From Nocardia anocheti (GTDB lineage: Bacteria > Actinomycetota > Actinomycetes > Mycobacteriales > Mycobacteriaceae): a DNA stretch of 64,000 nt. Location of the stretch: positions 62,001 through 126,000 of the forward strand of contig NZ_JAQQFV010000004.1 in NCBI RefSeq assembly GCF_029675105.1. The letters are read 5' to 3'. The translations under genes and the position numbers were made by a program. Below the pieces are notes generated by a model, which saw only the letters and a program-made list of their open reading frames with translations, made no database searches and was not told the DNA's origin. Positions within the stretch are counted from its first letter, which is position 1. Each line of letters opens with the position of its first letter. Shown here piece by piece: positions 23,901 through 32,853 of the stretch.

Positions 23901-24200
23901 CTACTCGGCGTCGAACTTGGCCTTGAGCTCCGCGGCGGCGTCGGAGTTCTCCGCCTCGAGCTTCTGGATGTAGGCAACGGCGTCGCCCACGGTCTTCAGG
24001 CTGGCCAGATCCTCGTCGGGGATCTTGACGCCGTACTTGTCCTCGGTCTGCACAGCGATCTCGACCATGGACAGCGAGTCGATGTCCAGGTCGTCGACGA
24101 AGGACTTCTCGATGGTCACCTCGGAGGGTTCGATACCCGTCACCTCTTCGATGATCTTGCCGAGCTCTTCGACGATCTGTTCCTGGGTCAGAGCGGCCAC
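23901..24200 (-). CDS. acpM: Meromycolate-type acyl carrier protein
   Basis: 99 aa acidic protein. The phosphopantetheine attachment site is Ser42 in [12 protein letters not shown]. It carries growing acyl chains between FAS-II enzymes. The C-terminal tail ([18 protein letters not shown]) is extended relative to E. coli AcpP but shorter than the 115-aa M. tuberculosis AcpM, which has a long flexible tail. A ribosome binding site (AAGGGAGCC) precedes the ATG. Confidence 0.97.
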   Translation of the reverse strand: MAALTQEQIVEELGKIIEEVTGIEPSEVTIEKSFVDDLDIDSLSMVEIAVQTEDKYGVKIPDEDLASLKTVGDAVAYIQKLEAENSDAAAELKAKFDAE

Positions 24201-24281
24201 TTTGGTGGCTCCCTTCTTGTTCTCATTGATAGGGGTCTTGGACGGTCGGCACCTCGTCGTGCGCGACCGCCGGGGGGAAAG

Positions 24282-25196
24282 CTAGCCGGAGGTGGTCAGT
24301 GCGACCAACGCGGGGAGGTCTTCCGGAGTCTTCAGGGCCAGATTGGGTGTGCCCTTCAGCTCCCGTTTCGCGATACCGACGAGGGTGCCCGCCGGGGGCA
24401 GTTCGGCCACGGCCGAGACACCGGCGGCGCGGACGGTCTCGGTGCACAGGTCCCAGCGCACGGGGCGGGTGACCTGCGCGGCGAGCTTGTCGATCGCGTC
24501 GGCGCCCGAGGTGACGGGCTGGCCGTCGAAGTTCGACAGCAGCGTGCGCGCCGGGTCGTGCGGCGTGATCTGGGCGATGGCCTCGGCGACGGCATCGCGC
24601 GCCGGGGCCATGAAGGCGGTGTGGAACGCACCGGCGACGGGCAATGCGCGGACCCGTGCCTTCTCCGGCGGGTTCGCGGCGAGCTCCGCCAGAGCGTCCA
24701 TCCGGCCCGCTGCGACGATCTGGCCGACCGCGTTGCGGTTGGCCGGGACGAGATCGAGCTCGGCGAGCCGGGCGAGCACGGCGGCTTCGTCGCCACCGAG
24801 CACCGCGGACATGCCGGTCGGTTCCAGCGCACACGCCTTGGCCATCTCCCGACCGCGGATAGCGGCGAGAGAGACCGCCTCGTCGGCGGTGATGACGCCG
24901 GCGACAGCGGCTGCGGCGAATTCGCCGACCGAGTGTCCGGCGACGATGGTATCCGCCGACAGCGTTTCCGGGGCGATTTCGGCGAACGCGAGCAGCGCGG
25001 CCGCGACCACGAGCGGCTGGGTGACCGCCGTGTCGACGATCTCCTCCGCGGTCGCGGTGGTGCCTAGACGAACCAGGTCGAGGCCGGCGGCCTTCGACCA
25101 CAGCTCGAGGCGGTCCGTGGCGCCGGGGAGGGCGAGCCAGGGCGCGAGCATGCCGGGAGTCTGGGACCCCTGTCCAGGGGTGAACAACGCGATCAC
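24282..25196 (-). CDS. fabD: Malonyl-CoA:ACP transacylase
   Basis: 304 aa from a GTG start. LFTPGQGSQTPGML is the N-terminal motif and the catalytic Ser89 lies in AGHSVGEFAA; the downstream FHTAFMAPA supplies the catalytic His. It transfers malonyl from CoA to AcpM. First gene of the FAS-II operon, 128 bases downstream of mabR with a palindromic operator in between. Confidence 0.96.
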   Translation of the reverse strand: MIALFTPGQGSQTPGMLAPWLALPGATDRLELWSKAAGLDLVRLGTTATAEEIVDTAVTQPLVVAAALLAFAEIAPETLSADTIVAGHSVGEFAAAAVAGVITADEAVSLAAIRGREMAKACALEPTGMSAVLGGDEAAVLARLAELDLVPANRNAVGQIVAAGRMDALAELAANPPEKARVRALPVAGAFHTAFMAPARDAVAEAIAQITPHDPARTLLSNFDGQPVTSGADAIDKLAAQVTRPVRWDLCTETVRAAGVSAVAELPPAGTLVGIAKRELKGTPNLALKTPEDLPALVALTTSG

Positions 25197-25261
25197 CCCC
25201 TAAGAAAACACTGTGACCCCCGCCGCACGAGATGTCGGCGCGAATGAAGGTTTCGGATGGG

Positions 25262-25282
25262 TTTTGTAGGGGTTCCACAAAA
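25262..25282. promoter_or_regulatory. MabR/FasR-type operator upstream of fabD
   Basis: TTTTGT-N9-ACAAAA is a perfect inverted repeat 66 bases before the fabD start, in the only sizeable gap of the operon. Its A/T-rich arms stand out in this GC-rich DNA. The location is where MabR acts in mycobacteria; binding by the adjacent regulator is inferred. Confidence 0.75.
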
Positions 25283-25323
25283 TCCGAGGTGGGCTGTCCT
25301 GATCGACCGATTCCCCGATCGCG

Positions 25324-26655
25324 TTACAGGGGCTCCTGACCCACTGGGGCGGGCGGGGTTTCTGTGACGGGGGGTGACGATTCGTTATGCGTTCGAGTCA
25401 AACGGCCCACTGTGGCCGCGATTCGGAGCACATAAGCGTCACGCGGATTCATCGGATCACGTCCGGTGATTTCGCCGATTCGTTTGAGTCGGTACCGAAC
25501 GGTATTTGGATGGACGTACAGCTGACGCGCGCACGTTTCTACTGCTCCACCACAATCCAGGTAGGCGTCGAGTGTGTCGGACAACGAAGATCCGGCCGAG
25601 GCCAACGGGAGGACAAGATACTCGTTCAACGCCTCCACCGCAGCTCTATCGCCCAGCAGGGCGCGTTCGGGCAGCAATTCCGAGGCGTGAACGGGCCTTG
25701 GCGCGCCGCGCCAGCCCACCACGGCCTCCATCCCGGCCAGTGCCTCGATCGCGCTGGCGTGCGCGGCGCCCAGGGTGCGCATGGTCGGCCCGATCACCAC
25801 CGGCCCGTCGGAGAACACCTCGGCGAGCAGGTCGGTGAGGAAGCCCGAGGCGATCCCGGCGTCGCCGAGATGCCCACTGACCACCATCACCAACCGCGCG
25901 CCCTGCACCACCGCCAGCGCGGCCCGGCCGTGCCTGCTCGCGATGGTGTGCACCGCGCCCACCGTGGACACCCCCTGATCCGGCGGGGGCGTGCCGACCA
26001 ACACGGTGGCGGGCGCGGTGGCGTCCCAGTTGAGCGTGGCGGCCCGGGAGAGCATGTCCGGGCCGGTGTCCCCGCGAACCACCGCGTCGACCACCAGGGC
26101 CTCCAGGCGGGTGTCCCACGCGCCGCGTGATTCCGCGGCGCTGGCGTACACCGAGGCGGCCGCGAAGCCGAGCTCACGCCCGTACCGCAGCACCGCCTCG
26201 GTGAGCGCCACCAGTTGCCGGTCGTTGCGGGCCAGGGCGGGCAGCCACTGCTCGAAGAAGTCCATGGCCACCCGCACCATGTCCACGGTCTGGCGCAGCG
26301 TCAGCCGCCGCGCCAGATCCTGCGGGATCACCTGGAACGCGTCCAGGCTGAAGCGGATATCGGAGTCGGGATCCTGCAACCACTCCAGGAAGTTCACGAC
26401 CGCCGTCTGCACCAGCATCTGCACGCCCGCACGCTGCGCGGCGTCGAGATCGGCGAAGAACGGCAGCCGGTCCTGCATCGACCCCACCGCCTCGGTGGAC
26501 AGCCGTCCCGAGAACTGTTTGACGCGCTTGAGCAGCGTGTCGGGCAGCGGATCACGGGTCTGCCGATTCGGGGACAGTGCCCCGGTCGGCAGATAGACCT
26601 CGTGCTCGCTGGTTCCCTCGGTGATCCGGCGGGGCCGCGGCGGTTTACGCTCCAC
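25324..26655 (-). CDS. mabR: MabR-like CdaR/PucR-family regulator of the FAS-II operon
   Basis: 443 aa from a GTG start. The C terminus has the PucR-type helix-turn-helix with VETCARQLYVHPNTVRYRLKR, preceded by LPLASAGSSLSDTLDAYLDC. The middle forms a GGDEF-like CdaR domain and the N terminus is helical. Rv2242 (MabR) occupies the same position in M. tuberculosis and regulates fabD-acpM-kasA-kasB-accD6 in response to acyl-CoA; Streptomyces FasR is analogous. The upstream extension of the frame into aceE is not coding. It starts 14 bases after the aceE stop, so it may also be transcribed from the aceE promoter. Confidence 0.93.
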   Translation of the reverse strand: MERKPPRPRRITEGTSEHEVYLPTGALSPNRQTRDPLPDTLLKRVKQFSGRLSTEAVGSMQDRLPFFADLDAAQRAGVQMLVQTAVVNFLEWLQDPDSDIRFSLDAFQVIPQDLARRLTLRQTVDMVRVAMDFFEQWLPALARNDRQLVALTEAVLRYGRELGFAAASVYASAAESRGAWDTRLEALVVDAVVRGDTGPDMLSRAATLNWDATAPATVLVGTPPPDQGVSTVGAVHTIASRHGRAALAVVQGARLVMVVSGHLGDAGIASGFLTDLLAEVFSDGPVVIGPTMRTLGAAHASAIEALAGMEAVVGWRGAPRPVHASELLPERALLGDRAAVEALNEYLVLPLASAGSSLSDTLDAYLDCGGAVETCARQLYVHPNTVRYRLKRIGEITGRDPMNPRDAYVLRIAATVGRLTRTHNESSPPVTETPPAPVGQEPL

Positions 26656-26669
26656 AGTCCAATAGTCCG

Positions 26670-29552
26670 CTACGCGAGTTCCTCGCCCGCGTCCGCACTC
26701 GGCTTCGGCGCGGCGGCCACGTCGTGGATGCGGTATTTCTCGGCCGCCTCCACCGCCCTCGCCTTGTCGAACGTGCCGTCCTTCACCAGGCCCTCCAGCA
26801 CCGCGACCACGATCGACTCGGCGTCGACCTTGAACACGCGCCGTGCGGCGGGCCGGGTGTCGGAGAAGCCGAACCCGTCGGTGCCCAGGGTGGTGTAGTC
26901 GCCGGGCACCCACTGGCGGATCTGGTCGGCGACCGCGCGCATCCAGTCGGTCGCGGCCACCACCGGGCCCCGCGCCGAGGCGAGCGCCTCGGTGACGTAC
27001 GGGACCTCCGCCTCCTTCTCCGGCTGCTCCAGCGCCGCGATCTCCTTGTCCAGCGCCTCGCGACGCAGCTCGCCGAAGGAGGTCACCGACCACACGTCCG
27101 CGGCCACGCCCCACTGCTCGGCCAGGATCTCCTGGGCCCGCAGCCCGTCGGGCACGGTCACGCCCGAGACCAGGATCTGCGCGCGCACCTCGCCCTCGCC
27201 ACCGGGCCGGTACAGGTACAGACCCTTGAGCAGCCCGGCCACATCCAGGCCCTCGGGCTCCGCGGGCTGCTGGTAGGGCTCGTTGTACAGGGTGATGTAG
27301 TAGAAGATGTCCTCGCCGCCGAAGGTGCCGGTGGGCTGCGGATGCGCGCCCGGCAGCTTGCTCGGCGCCGCCGTCCCGCCCCCGTACATCCGGCGCAGGC
27401 CGTCGCGCACGATGTGGGCGATCTCGAAGGAGAACGCCGGGTCGTAGGTGACCACCGCCGGATTGGTCGAGGCCAGCAGCAGCGACTGCCCGTCGTTGTG
27501 CTGCAGACCCTCACCGGTGAGCGTGGTGCGCCCCGCGGTTGCCCCGAGGACGAACCCGCGCGCCAGCTGGTCGGCCGCGGCCCAGAAGCTGTCACCGGTG
27601 CGCTGGAAGCCGAACATCGAATAGAAGATGTAGAGCGGGATCATCGGCTCGCCGTGAGTGGCGTAGGAGGTGGCCGCCGCGGTGAACGACGCGGTGGACC
27701 CGGCCTCGTTGATGCCCTCGTGCATGATCTGGCCGACGGTGCTCTCCTTGTAGGCGAGCATCAGTTCCGCGTCGACCGAGGTGTAGAGCTGGCCGTTGCG
27801 GTTGTAGATCTTCAGCGTCGGGAACCACGAGTCCATACCGAAGGTGCGGGCCTCGTCGGGGATGATCGGCACGATCCGCTTGCCGATCTCCTTGTCGCGC
27901 AGCAGTTCCTTCATCAGCCGCACCAGCGCCATCGTGGTGGCGACCTTCTGTTTGCCCGAGCCCTTGCGCACCGAGCGGTAGGCCTCGTCGCCGGGCAGCG
28001 TCAGCGGCTTGGCCGGGGAGCGCCGCTCCGGCACGAAACCGCCCAGTGCCTGACGGCGGGCCAGCAGGTACTGGATGGCCGGGTTGTCCATGCCGGGGTG
28101 GTAGTACGGCGGCAGGTACGGGTCCTTCTCCAGCTCGGCGTCGCTGATCGGGATGCGCTGCAGATCGCGGAAGTCCTTGAGGTCCTGCAGCGCCAGTTTC
28201 TTCATCTGGTGGGTGGCGTTGCGGCCCTCGAAGTGCTTGCCGAGGGTGTAGCCCTTGATCGTCTTGGCCAGGATCACCGTCGGCTGGCCCTTGTGCGCCA
28301 TGGCCGCCGCGTAGGCCGCGTAGACCTTGCGGTAGTCGTGGCCGCCGCGCTTGAGGTTCCAGATCTCGCTGTCGGACATGTGCTGCACCAGTGCCTTGGT
28401 GCGCGGGTCGCGGCCGAAGAAGTGATCGCGCACGTAGGCGCCGTCATTGGCCTTGTAGGTCTGGTAGTCCCCGTCGGGGGTGGTGTTCATCAGGTTCACC
28501 AGCGCGCCGTCGCGGTCGGCGCCCAGCAGCGCGTCCCACTCGCGGCCCCAGACCACCTTGATGACGTTCCAGCCCGCGCCCCGGAAGAACGACTCCAGCT
28601 CCTGGATGATCTTGCCGTTGCCACGCACCGGCCCGTCCAGGCGCTGCAGGTTGCAGTTGATGACGAAGGTCAGGTTGTCGAGCGCCTCGTTGGCGGCCAC
28701 CTGGATCAGGCCGCGCGATTCCGGCTCGTCCATCTCGCCGTCGCCCAGGAAGGCCCACACGTGCTGGTCGGAGGTGTCCTTGATGCCGCGATCGTGCAGG
28801 TAGTGGTTGAACCGGGCCTGGTAGATGGCGTTCATCGGGCCCAGGCCCATCGACACCGTCGGGAATTCCCAGAAGTCGGTCATCAGGCGCGGATGCGGAT
28901 ACGACGGCAGGCCCTTGCCGAGGCCGCCGTGGCTGTACTCCTGACGGAAGCCGTCGAGCCGGTCGGCGCTGAGTCTGCCCTCCAGGAACGCGCGCGCGTA
29001 GATGCCGGGCGAGGCGTGGCCCTGGATGAAGACGCTGTCGCCGCCACCGGGATGGTCCTTGCCGCGGAAGAAGTGGTTGAAGCCCACCTCGTAGAGCGCC
29101 GCCGAGGACGCGTAGGTCGAAATGTGTCCGCCCACACCGATGCCGGGGCGCTGCGCGCGGTGCACCATGATCGCGGCGTTCCACCGGATCCAGGCGCGGT
29201 AGCGGCGCTCGACCTCCTCGTCACCGGGGAACCAGGGTTCGTTCTCGGTGGGGATGGTGTTGACGTAGTCGGTGGAGGTGAGCGCCGGAATCGAGACACG
29301 CCGCTCCCCGGCGCGCTCGAGCAACCGCAGCATCAGATAGCGGGCACGGCCCGGGCCCTCCCGGTCGAGCATGTCGTCGAAGGATTCGAGCCATTCGCTG
29401 GTCTCCTCCGGGTCGATATCGGGAAGATACGACGCCACGCCCTCACGGATCACCCGAACGCGCTCGCCGGTGGTTCTGGTGGCGGGTTCGGCATCCGCCG
29501 GGGGTGGTTCCTGGCCGGAATTCGCTGAAACAGGGTGGATCAGGTCGGTCAA
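26670..29552 (-). CDS. aceE: Pyruvate dehydrogenase E1 component (homodimeric)
   Basis: 960 aa thiamine-diphosphate enzyme of the single-chain type. The ThDP signature is present as [11 protein letters not shown] followed by the [17 protein letters not shown] segment; [19 protein letters not shown] lies in the pyrimidine domain. It decarboxylates pyruvate and passes acetyl to the lipoyl E2. A TTG start with GAGGAG 6 bases upstream is chosen; no better start is near. It is divergent from the lipoprotein gene as in M. tuberculosis (Rv2241/Rv2240c), supplying acetyl-CoA upstream of the lipid operon. Confidence 0.97.
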   Translation of the reverse strand: MTDLIHPVSANSGQEPPPADAEPATRTTGERVRVIREGVASYLPDIDPEETSEWLESFDDMLDREGPGRARYLMLRLLERAGERRVSIPALTSTDYVNTIPTENEPWFPGDEEVERRYRAWIRWNAAIMVHRAQRPGIGVGGHISTYASSAALYEVGFNHFFRGKDHPGGGDSVFIQGHASPGIYARAFLEGRLSADRLDGFRQEYSHGGLGKGLPSYPHPRLMTDFWEFPTVSMGLGPMNAIYQARFNHYLHDRGIKDTSDQHVWAFLGDGEMDEPESRGLIQVAANEALDNLTFVINCNLQRLDGPVRGNGKIIQELESFFRGAGWNVIKVVWGREWDALLGADRDGALVNLMNTTPDGDYQTYKANDGAYVRDHFFGRDPRTKALVQHMSDSEIWNLKRGGHDYRKVYAAYAAAMAHKGQPTVILAKTIKGYTLGKHFEGRNATHQMKKLALQDLKDFRDLQRIPISDAELEKDPYLPPYYHPGMDNPAIQYLLARRQALGGFVPERRSPAKPLTLPGDEAYRSVRKGSGKQKVATTMALVRLMKELLRDKEIGKRIVPIIPDEARTFGMDSWFPTLKIYNRNGQLYTSVDAELMLAYKESTVGQIMHEGINEAGSTASFTAAATSYATHGEPMIPLYIFYSMFGFQRTGDSFWAAADQLARGFVLGATAGRTTLTGEGLQHNDGQSLLLASTNPAVVTYDPAFSFEIAHIVRDGLRRMYGGGTAAPSKLPGAHPQPTGTFGGEDIFYYITLYNEPYQQPAEPEGLDVAGLLKGLYLYRPGGEGEVRAQILVSGVTVPDGLRAQEILAEQWGVAADVWSVTSFGELRREALDKEIAALEQPEKEAEVPYVTEALASARGPVVAATDWMRAVADQIRQWVPGDYTTLGTDGFGFSDTRPAARRVFKVDAESIVVAVLEGLVKDGTFDKARAVEAAEKYRIHDVAAAPKPSADAGEELA

Positions 29553-29774
29553 ATCTGCTCCTCGTACAGGGGGCTGAACTGCTTGTTGGCGTCGCTATCC
29601 CCGGGCCTGCCCGCTTGGTGTGCGGGCCACCCGTCACGAAAGATCCGGGCGCACCCCCATCCTTACCGAAAAGGTGGCGCGGGTCATCCTCTCCGACCAC
29701 GTACTGCCGGGTATTCCGCCGACGACCGCGCCACGGTGATCAACTAAGTTCTGCGGGAGGAAACACCGAGCACG

Positions 29775-30362
29775 ATGGAGCGAGTGAGAGGGATCGGCAC
29801 GACGATGAGGCTGCTGGACGCGCGCCGGGTGGGACTGGCCTGCGCCGCCGCCGCGGTGATCGCGGGCACGGTGGTGGCGGGATGCGCCGAGCAGATCCCG
29901 GGTACCCCCACGACCGACGCCGCCGAGGTGGCCGCCTACAAGACCAGCGCCGCGGCCTCGTCCTCGGCGGCGGCCTCGTCCAAGGCGGCGGCCGCCCAGG
30001 AACGCGCGATCGAGGAGAACTGCACCCGCTTCCCCACCACCACCGGGGCCGCGGTGACCGCCTTCAACGAGTTCGTCACCGCCCACGACAACAACGCCGC
30101 CGACTACGCCGCCAAGCGCGAGGCCGCGGCCAGCACCCTCGACACCGCGGCGACCGAGGTCGAGACCGGCGTGACCGCCGCGGGCGCCGCCCTGCCCGGC
30201 GATCTGGCGGCGAAATTCACCGACTACGTGATCGCCGCGCGCTCGCTGGCCGCCGAAACCAGGAAAATGACCTACAGCTCCCAGGTGGACAAGCTCAACG
30301 CGGCCAGCAGGGCGATCAACCAGGCACGGACCGCCGTGCACGATGCCTGCCAGAGCCGCTGA
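29775..30362 (+). CDS. Putative lipoprotein (Rv2240c-like)
   Basis: 195 aa. An N-terminal signal with lipobox VVAGCAEQ (Cys near residue 37) is followed by an Ala/Ser/Lys-rich spacer and an all-helical domain with two further Cys (ENCTRF and HDACQSR) that could form a disulfide. No function is known. It occupies the position of M. tuberculosis Rv2240c, divergent from aceE. The ATG at 29775 has GGGAGG 14 bases upstream; a later ATG at about 29805 would shorten the signal peptide and is possible. Confidence 0.75.
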   Translation: MERVRGIGTTMRLLDARRVGLACAAAAVIAGTVVAGCAEQIPGTPTTDAAEVAAYKTSAAASSSAAASSKAAAAQERAIEENCTRFPTTTGAAVTAFNEFVTAHDNNAADYAAKREAAASTLDTAATEVETGVTAAGAALPGDLAAKFTDYVIAARSLAAETRKMTYSSQVDKLNAASRAINQARTAVHDACQSR

Positions 30363-30480
30363 ATCCACCCCGCCGACACGCGGCATACGGTACCGATTCA
30401 CCCGATCGGCTTGCGCTGCGGCCGATAACCATGTTCGCTTGCACCTATCTTATTGTCGGCAGTTTAGGGAGGACACCACC

Positions 30481-30903
30481 GTGGTCGCCGCGGCGGACGC
30501 GCAGAACTACGCTCAGAAGCTTGGCATTTCTCACGGCTTGGTTGTTCAGGAATTGGGCTGGGACGAGGACACCGACGACGACTTGCGCGCCGAGATCGAG
30601 GAGGTCAGCGGCGCGGAGATGGTCGACGAAGACTCCGATGAGGTCGTCGACGCCGTCCTGCTGTGGTGGCGAGAGGGAGACGGCGATCTGGCCGACGAGT
30701 TGATGGATGCCATCAGCCCGTTGTCCGACGAAGGCTTCATCTGGGTTCTCACCCCCAAGACCGGGCACCCGGGCCATGTCGATCCGAGCGAGATCGCCGA
30801 AGCCGCGCCCACGGCCGGCCTGACCCAGACATCCACCATCAGCCTCGGCAGCTGGACGGGCTCGCGCCTGGTCCAGCCGAAGGCACCGTCCAAGCAGCGC
30901 TGA
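30481..30903 (+). CDS. DUF3052 family protein
   Basis: 140 aa, acidic, from a GTG start with GGAGG 8 bases upstream. Starts AQNYAQKLGISHGLVVQELG and ends in TQTSTISLGSWTGSRLVQPK, both typical of DUF3052 (Rv2239c-like). Proteins of this family are actinobacterial and of unknown biochemical role; the compact fold resembles small DNA- or partner-binding modules, which is only a guess. It lies between the lipoprotein and ahpE, matching M. tuberculosis order. Confidence 0.88.
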   Translation: MVAAADAQNYAQKLGISHGLVVQELGWDEDTDDDLRAEIEEVSGAEMVDEDSDEVVDAVLLWWREGDGDLADELMDAISPLSDEGFIWVLTPKTGHPGHVDPSEIAEAAPTAGLTQTSTISLGSWTGSRLVQPKAPSKQR

Positions 30904-30976
30904 TCCCGGCGTTCGCTAAGGTCTCAGCCGGACGAGAACGCTCGGCTGAGACCCGACACGACGACAGGATCCCCGT

Positions 30977-31441
30977 ATGCCGCTAGAGGTTGGCACGCTC
31001 GCGCCGGACTTCACGCTCAAGGACCAGAACAACCAGCCTGTCACCCTGTCGGATTACCGCGGCAAGAAGAACGTCCTGCTGGTGTTCTATCCGCTCGCCT
31101 TCACCGGCATCTGTCAGGGCGAGTTGTGCAAGGTCCGCGACGAGCTGCCCAAATTCCAGAACGACGACGCCGAGATCCTCGCGATCTCGGTCGGCCCGCC
31201 GCCCACCCACAAGATCTGGGCGGCCGAACAGGGCTACCTGTTCCCCCTGCTGTCCGACTTCTGGCCGCACGGCGCGGTCACCCAGGCCTACGACGTCTTC
31301 AACGAGAAGTCCGGCTACCCCAACCGCGGCACCTTCGTCGTCGACAAGTCCGGCCACATCACTTTCGCCGAGATGAACGGCCCCGGAGAGGCCCGTGACC
31401 AGGCGGCTTGGGAGAAAGCGCTCGCCGCGCTAGATTCATAA
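30977..31441 (+). CDS. ahpE: AhpE-type peroxiredoxin with extra Cys
   Basis: 154 aa thioredoxin-fold peroxidase. The peroxidatic Cys46 is in FTGICQGELC. Unlike 1-Cys AhpE of M. tuberculosis, a second Cys lies five residues later (Cys51), giving a CX4C pattern like that of BCP/PrxQ enzymes where the second Cys resolves the sulfenic acid. It reduces hydroperoxides using low-molecular thiol or mycoredoxin in mycobacteria. Followed by a clear terminator and a tRNA-Val gene. Confidence 0.92.
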   Translation: MPLEVGTLAPDFTLKDQNNQPVTLSDYRGKKNVLLVFYPLAFTGICQGELCKVRDELPKFQNDDAEILAISVGPPPTHKIWAAEQGYLFPLLSDFWPHGAVTQAYDVFNEKSGYPNRGTFVVDKSGHITFAEMNGPGEARDQAAWEKALAALDS

Positions 31442-31446
31442 ACCGT

Positions 31447-31468
31447 CACCGCCGGTCCCCCGGCGGTG
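31447..31468 (+). terminator. Terminator after ahpE
   Basis: CACCGCCGG-TCCC-CCGGCGGTG, a perfect 9-bp stem with a 4-base loop, begins 5 bases past the ahpE stop. Confidence 0.8.
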
Positions 31469-31471
31469 CCC

Positions 31472-31543
31472 GGGCGTATAGCTCAGCGGTAGAGCACTGG
31501 TTTTACACACCAGCGGTCGGGGGTTCGATCCCCTCTGCGCCCA
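31472..31543 (+). tRNA. tRNA-Val (anticodon TAC)
   Basis: 72-nt cloverleaf: acceptor GGGCGTA pairs with TGCGCCC, D arm with AGCTCAGCGGTAGAGC, anticodon loop TTTACAC on a CTGGT/ACCAG stem giving TAC, and T arm GGTTCGATC. No CCA is encoded. Confidence 0.97.
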
Positions 31544-31595
31544 CTTTTCGACCACGTCGTGATCACGAGTTGCGGTGATCGCGGACTGCGGCACG

Positions 31596-32282
31596 ATGGG
31601 GGTCGTGGTGGAGGATGTGGTCGCGTCGCATGACTGGCGGATCGATGAGCGTGAGTACGCGCGGCATGAAGGGCGGCGGGGGCGGCGGTTCGCGTATCCG
31701 TGGATCGTCGGGGCGAGGACGGCGTTGGTTGTTGTCGATATGGTGCCGTTCTTCGTCGAGGCGAATGCCTACTGTCGGGTGATCGTGCCCAGGGTGAACC
31801 GGCTCGCGGAGGTGGTGCGGGCGGTAGGTGGGGCGGTGGCGTGGGTGCTGCCCGGTGGTGGGGAACCGACCGCGGCGGCGATCGAGTTCTTCGGGGCGCG
31901 GGTGGCCGAAAGTTACAGCAGGACGGGTGGTTCCGGGGAGTTGCGTGATCGCGTCTATTCCGGGCTGGCCACCGACGCCGACGACCTCTATGTGGAGAAG
32001 TCCGCGCCCAGTGCGTTCTTTCCGGGTCGCTGCCCGCTGCCTGGGCTGCTCGAACGGCGTGGCGTCGACACGGTGTTGATCACCGGCACCGTCACGAATG
32101 TCTGCTGCGAGTCCTCCGCGCGCGACGCCGCGACCCTGGGCTTCCGGACGATCATGGTCGCCGATGGCAATGCCACCCGGACCGATCGGGAGCACAATGC
32201 CACGCTGCACACGATCTACCGTTCGTTCGGTGACGTCCGCCCGACGGCCGACCTGATCGAAATGCTCACCACCACACAGTGA
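31596..32282 (+). CDS. Isochorismatase-family cysteine hydrolase
   Basis: About 228 aa. The catalytic triad of the family is visible: Asp in ALVVVDMVPFF, Lys in LYVEKSAPSAFF and Cys in TNVCCESSARDA. These enzymes hydrolyse amides or vinyl ethers (nicotinamidase, isochorismatase, ureidoacrylate amidase); the substrate here is not predictable. A GTG at 31575 could extend it by seven residues. No operon partner; it follows tRNA-Val. Confidence 0.9.
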   Translation: MGVVVEDVVASHDWRIDEREYARHEGRRGRRFAYPWIVGARTALVVVDMVPFFVEANAYCRVIVPRVNRLAEVVRAVGGAVAWVLPGGGEPTAAAIEFFGARVAESYSRTGGSGELRDRVYSGLATDADDLYVEKSAPSAFFPGRCPLPGLLERRGVDTVLITGTVTNVCCESSARDAATLGFRTIMVADGNATRTDREHNATLHTIYRSFGDVRPTADLIEMLTTTQ

Positions 32283-32319
32283 ACGGCGGTCCCGTCACCA
32301 CACGAGGGTCGACGAACGA

Positions 32320-32853
32320 TCACTCGGGCATGGGCTCCGCTGCGGCCCAGGCCTTTTCGAACTCTGCGGCGGTGATCTCTTGGTCGACCAGTTCCGGGTC
32401 CCACAGGTCGATCGGTGGGTTGAAGACGAAGTCGTCGAGGCCGCTGCGGAAGGCGGGACCGTCATCGCGGACTTCGACCTGGCGAATGCGGTAGCCGTCG
32501 ATGACCTCGGTGAGGTAGTCGGCGGCGGGGACGTCGTCCGCGCCGTCCCATCGTTGGTTCAGGTACACGCGGTCGCGGTCGGCGAAAGCGCCGAAACCGG
32601 GGTGACGTCGCTGTTCGTCGCGGTCGGCGCGCAGCGCGAGCAGCACCTCGTCGGTGACGGCGTCGATGTCGACTTCCGGCACGTTCCAGGTGGCGGCGGT
32701 GGCCAGGCGGTCCGGGTCTTCGACGACCTGGACCTCGGCGAAGGTGGCCTCGATCTCGCGGGCCGAGTGGGCCGATATCCACCACCACGCTCCGCCCATC
32801 CCGTAGTCGTGGGAGACGAGGAATCGTCGTTCGGGTGCGCTGTCCGAGATCAT
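32320..32853 (-). CDS. Hypothetical protein coupled to aldo/keto reductase
   Basis: 177 aa, soluble and acidic. Starts MISDSAPERRFLVSHDYGMG with an aromatic GAWWWI stretch and ends near DLWDPELVDQEITAAEFEKA. I do not recognise the family; the look (a small acidic globular domain with WWW) is like DUFs of actinobacteria that may act as immunity-type or accessory proteins, but that is speculation. Its ATG overlaps the upstream reductase stop by 4 bases (ATGA), so the two are translationally coupled. Confidence 0.65.
   Translation of the reverse strand: MISDSAPERRFLVSHDYGMGGAWWWISAHSAREIEATFAEVQVVEDPDRLATAATWNVPEVDIDAVTDEVLLALRADRDEQRRHPGFGAFADRDRVYLNQRWDGADDVPAADYLTEVIDGYRIRQVEVRDDGPAFRSGLDDFVFNPPIDLWDPELVDQEITAAEFEKAWAAAEPMPE

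Noticed and set aside
26724-29528. 934-aa plus-strand frame opposite aceE
   Set aside because: Shadow of aceE, which has ThDP and conserved motifs throughout; the shadow has none.
31472-31543. tRNA-Val as an integration site for a genomic island
   Set aside because: No repeated tRNA 3' end, integrase or mobile genes follow within the window.
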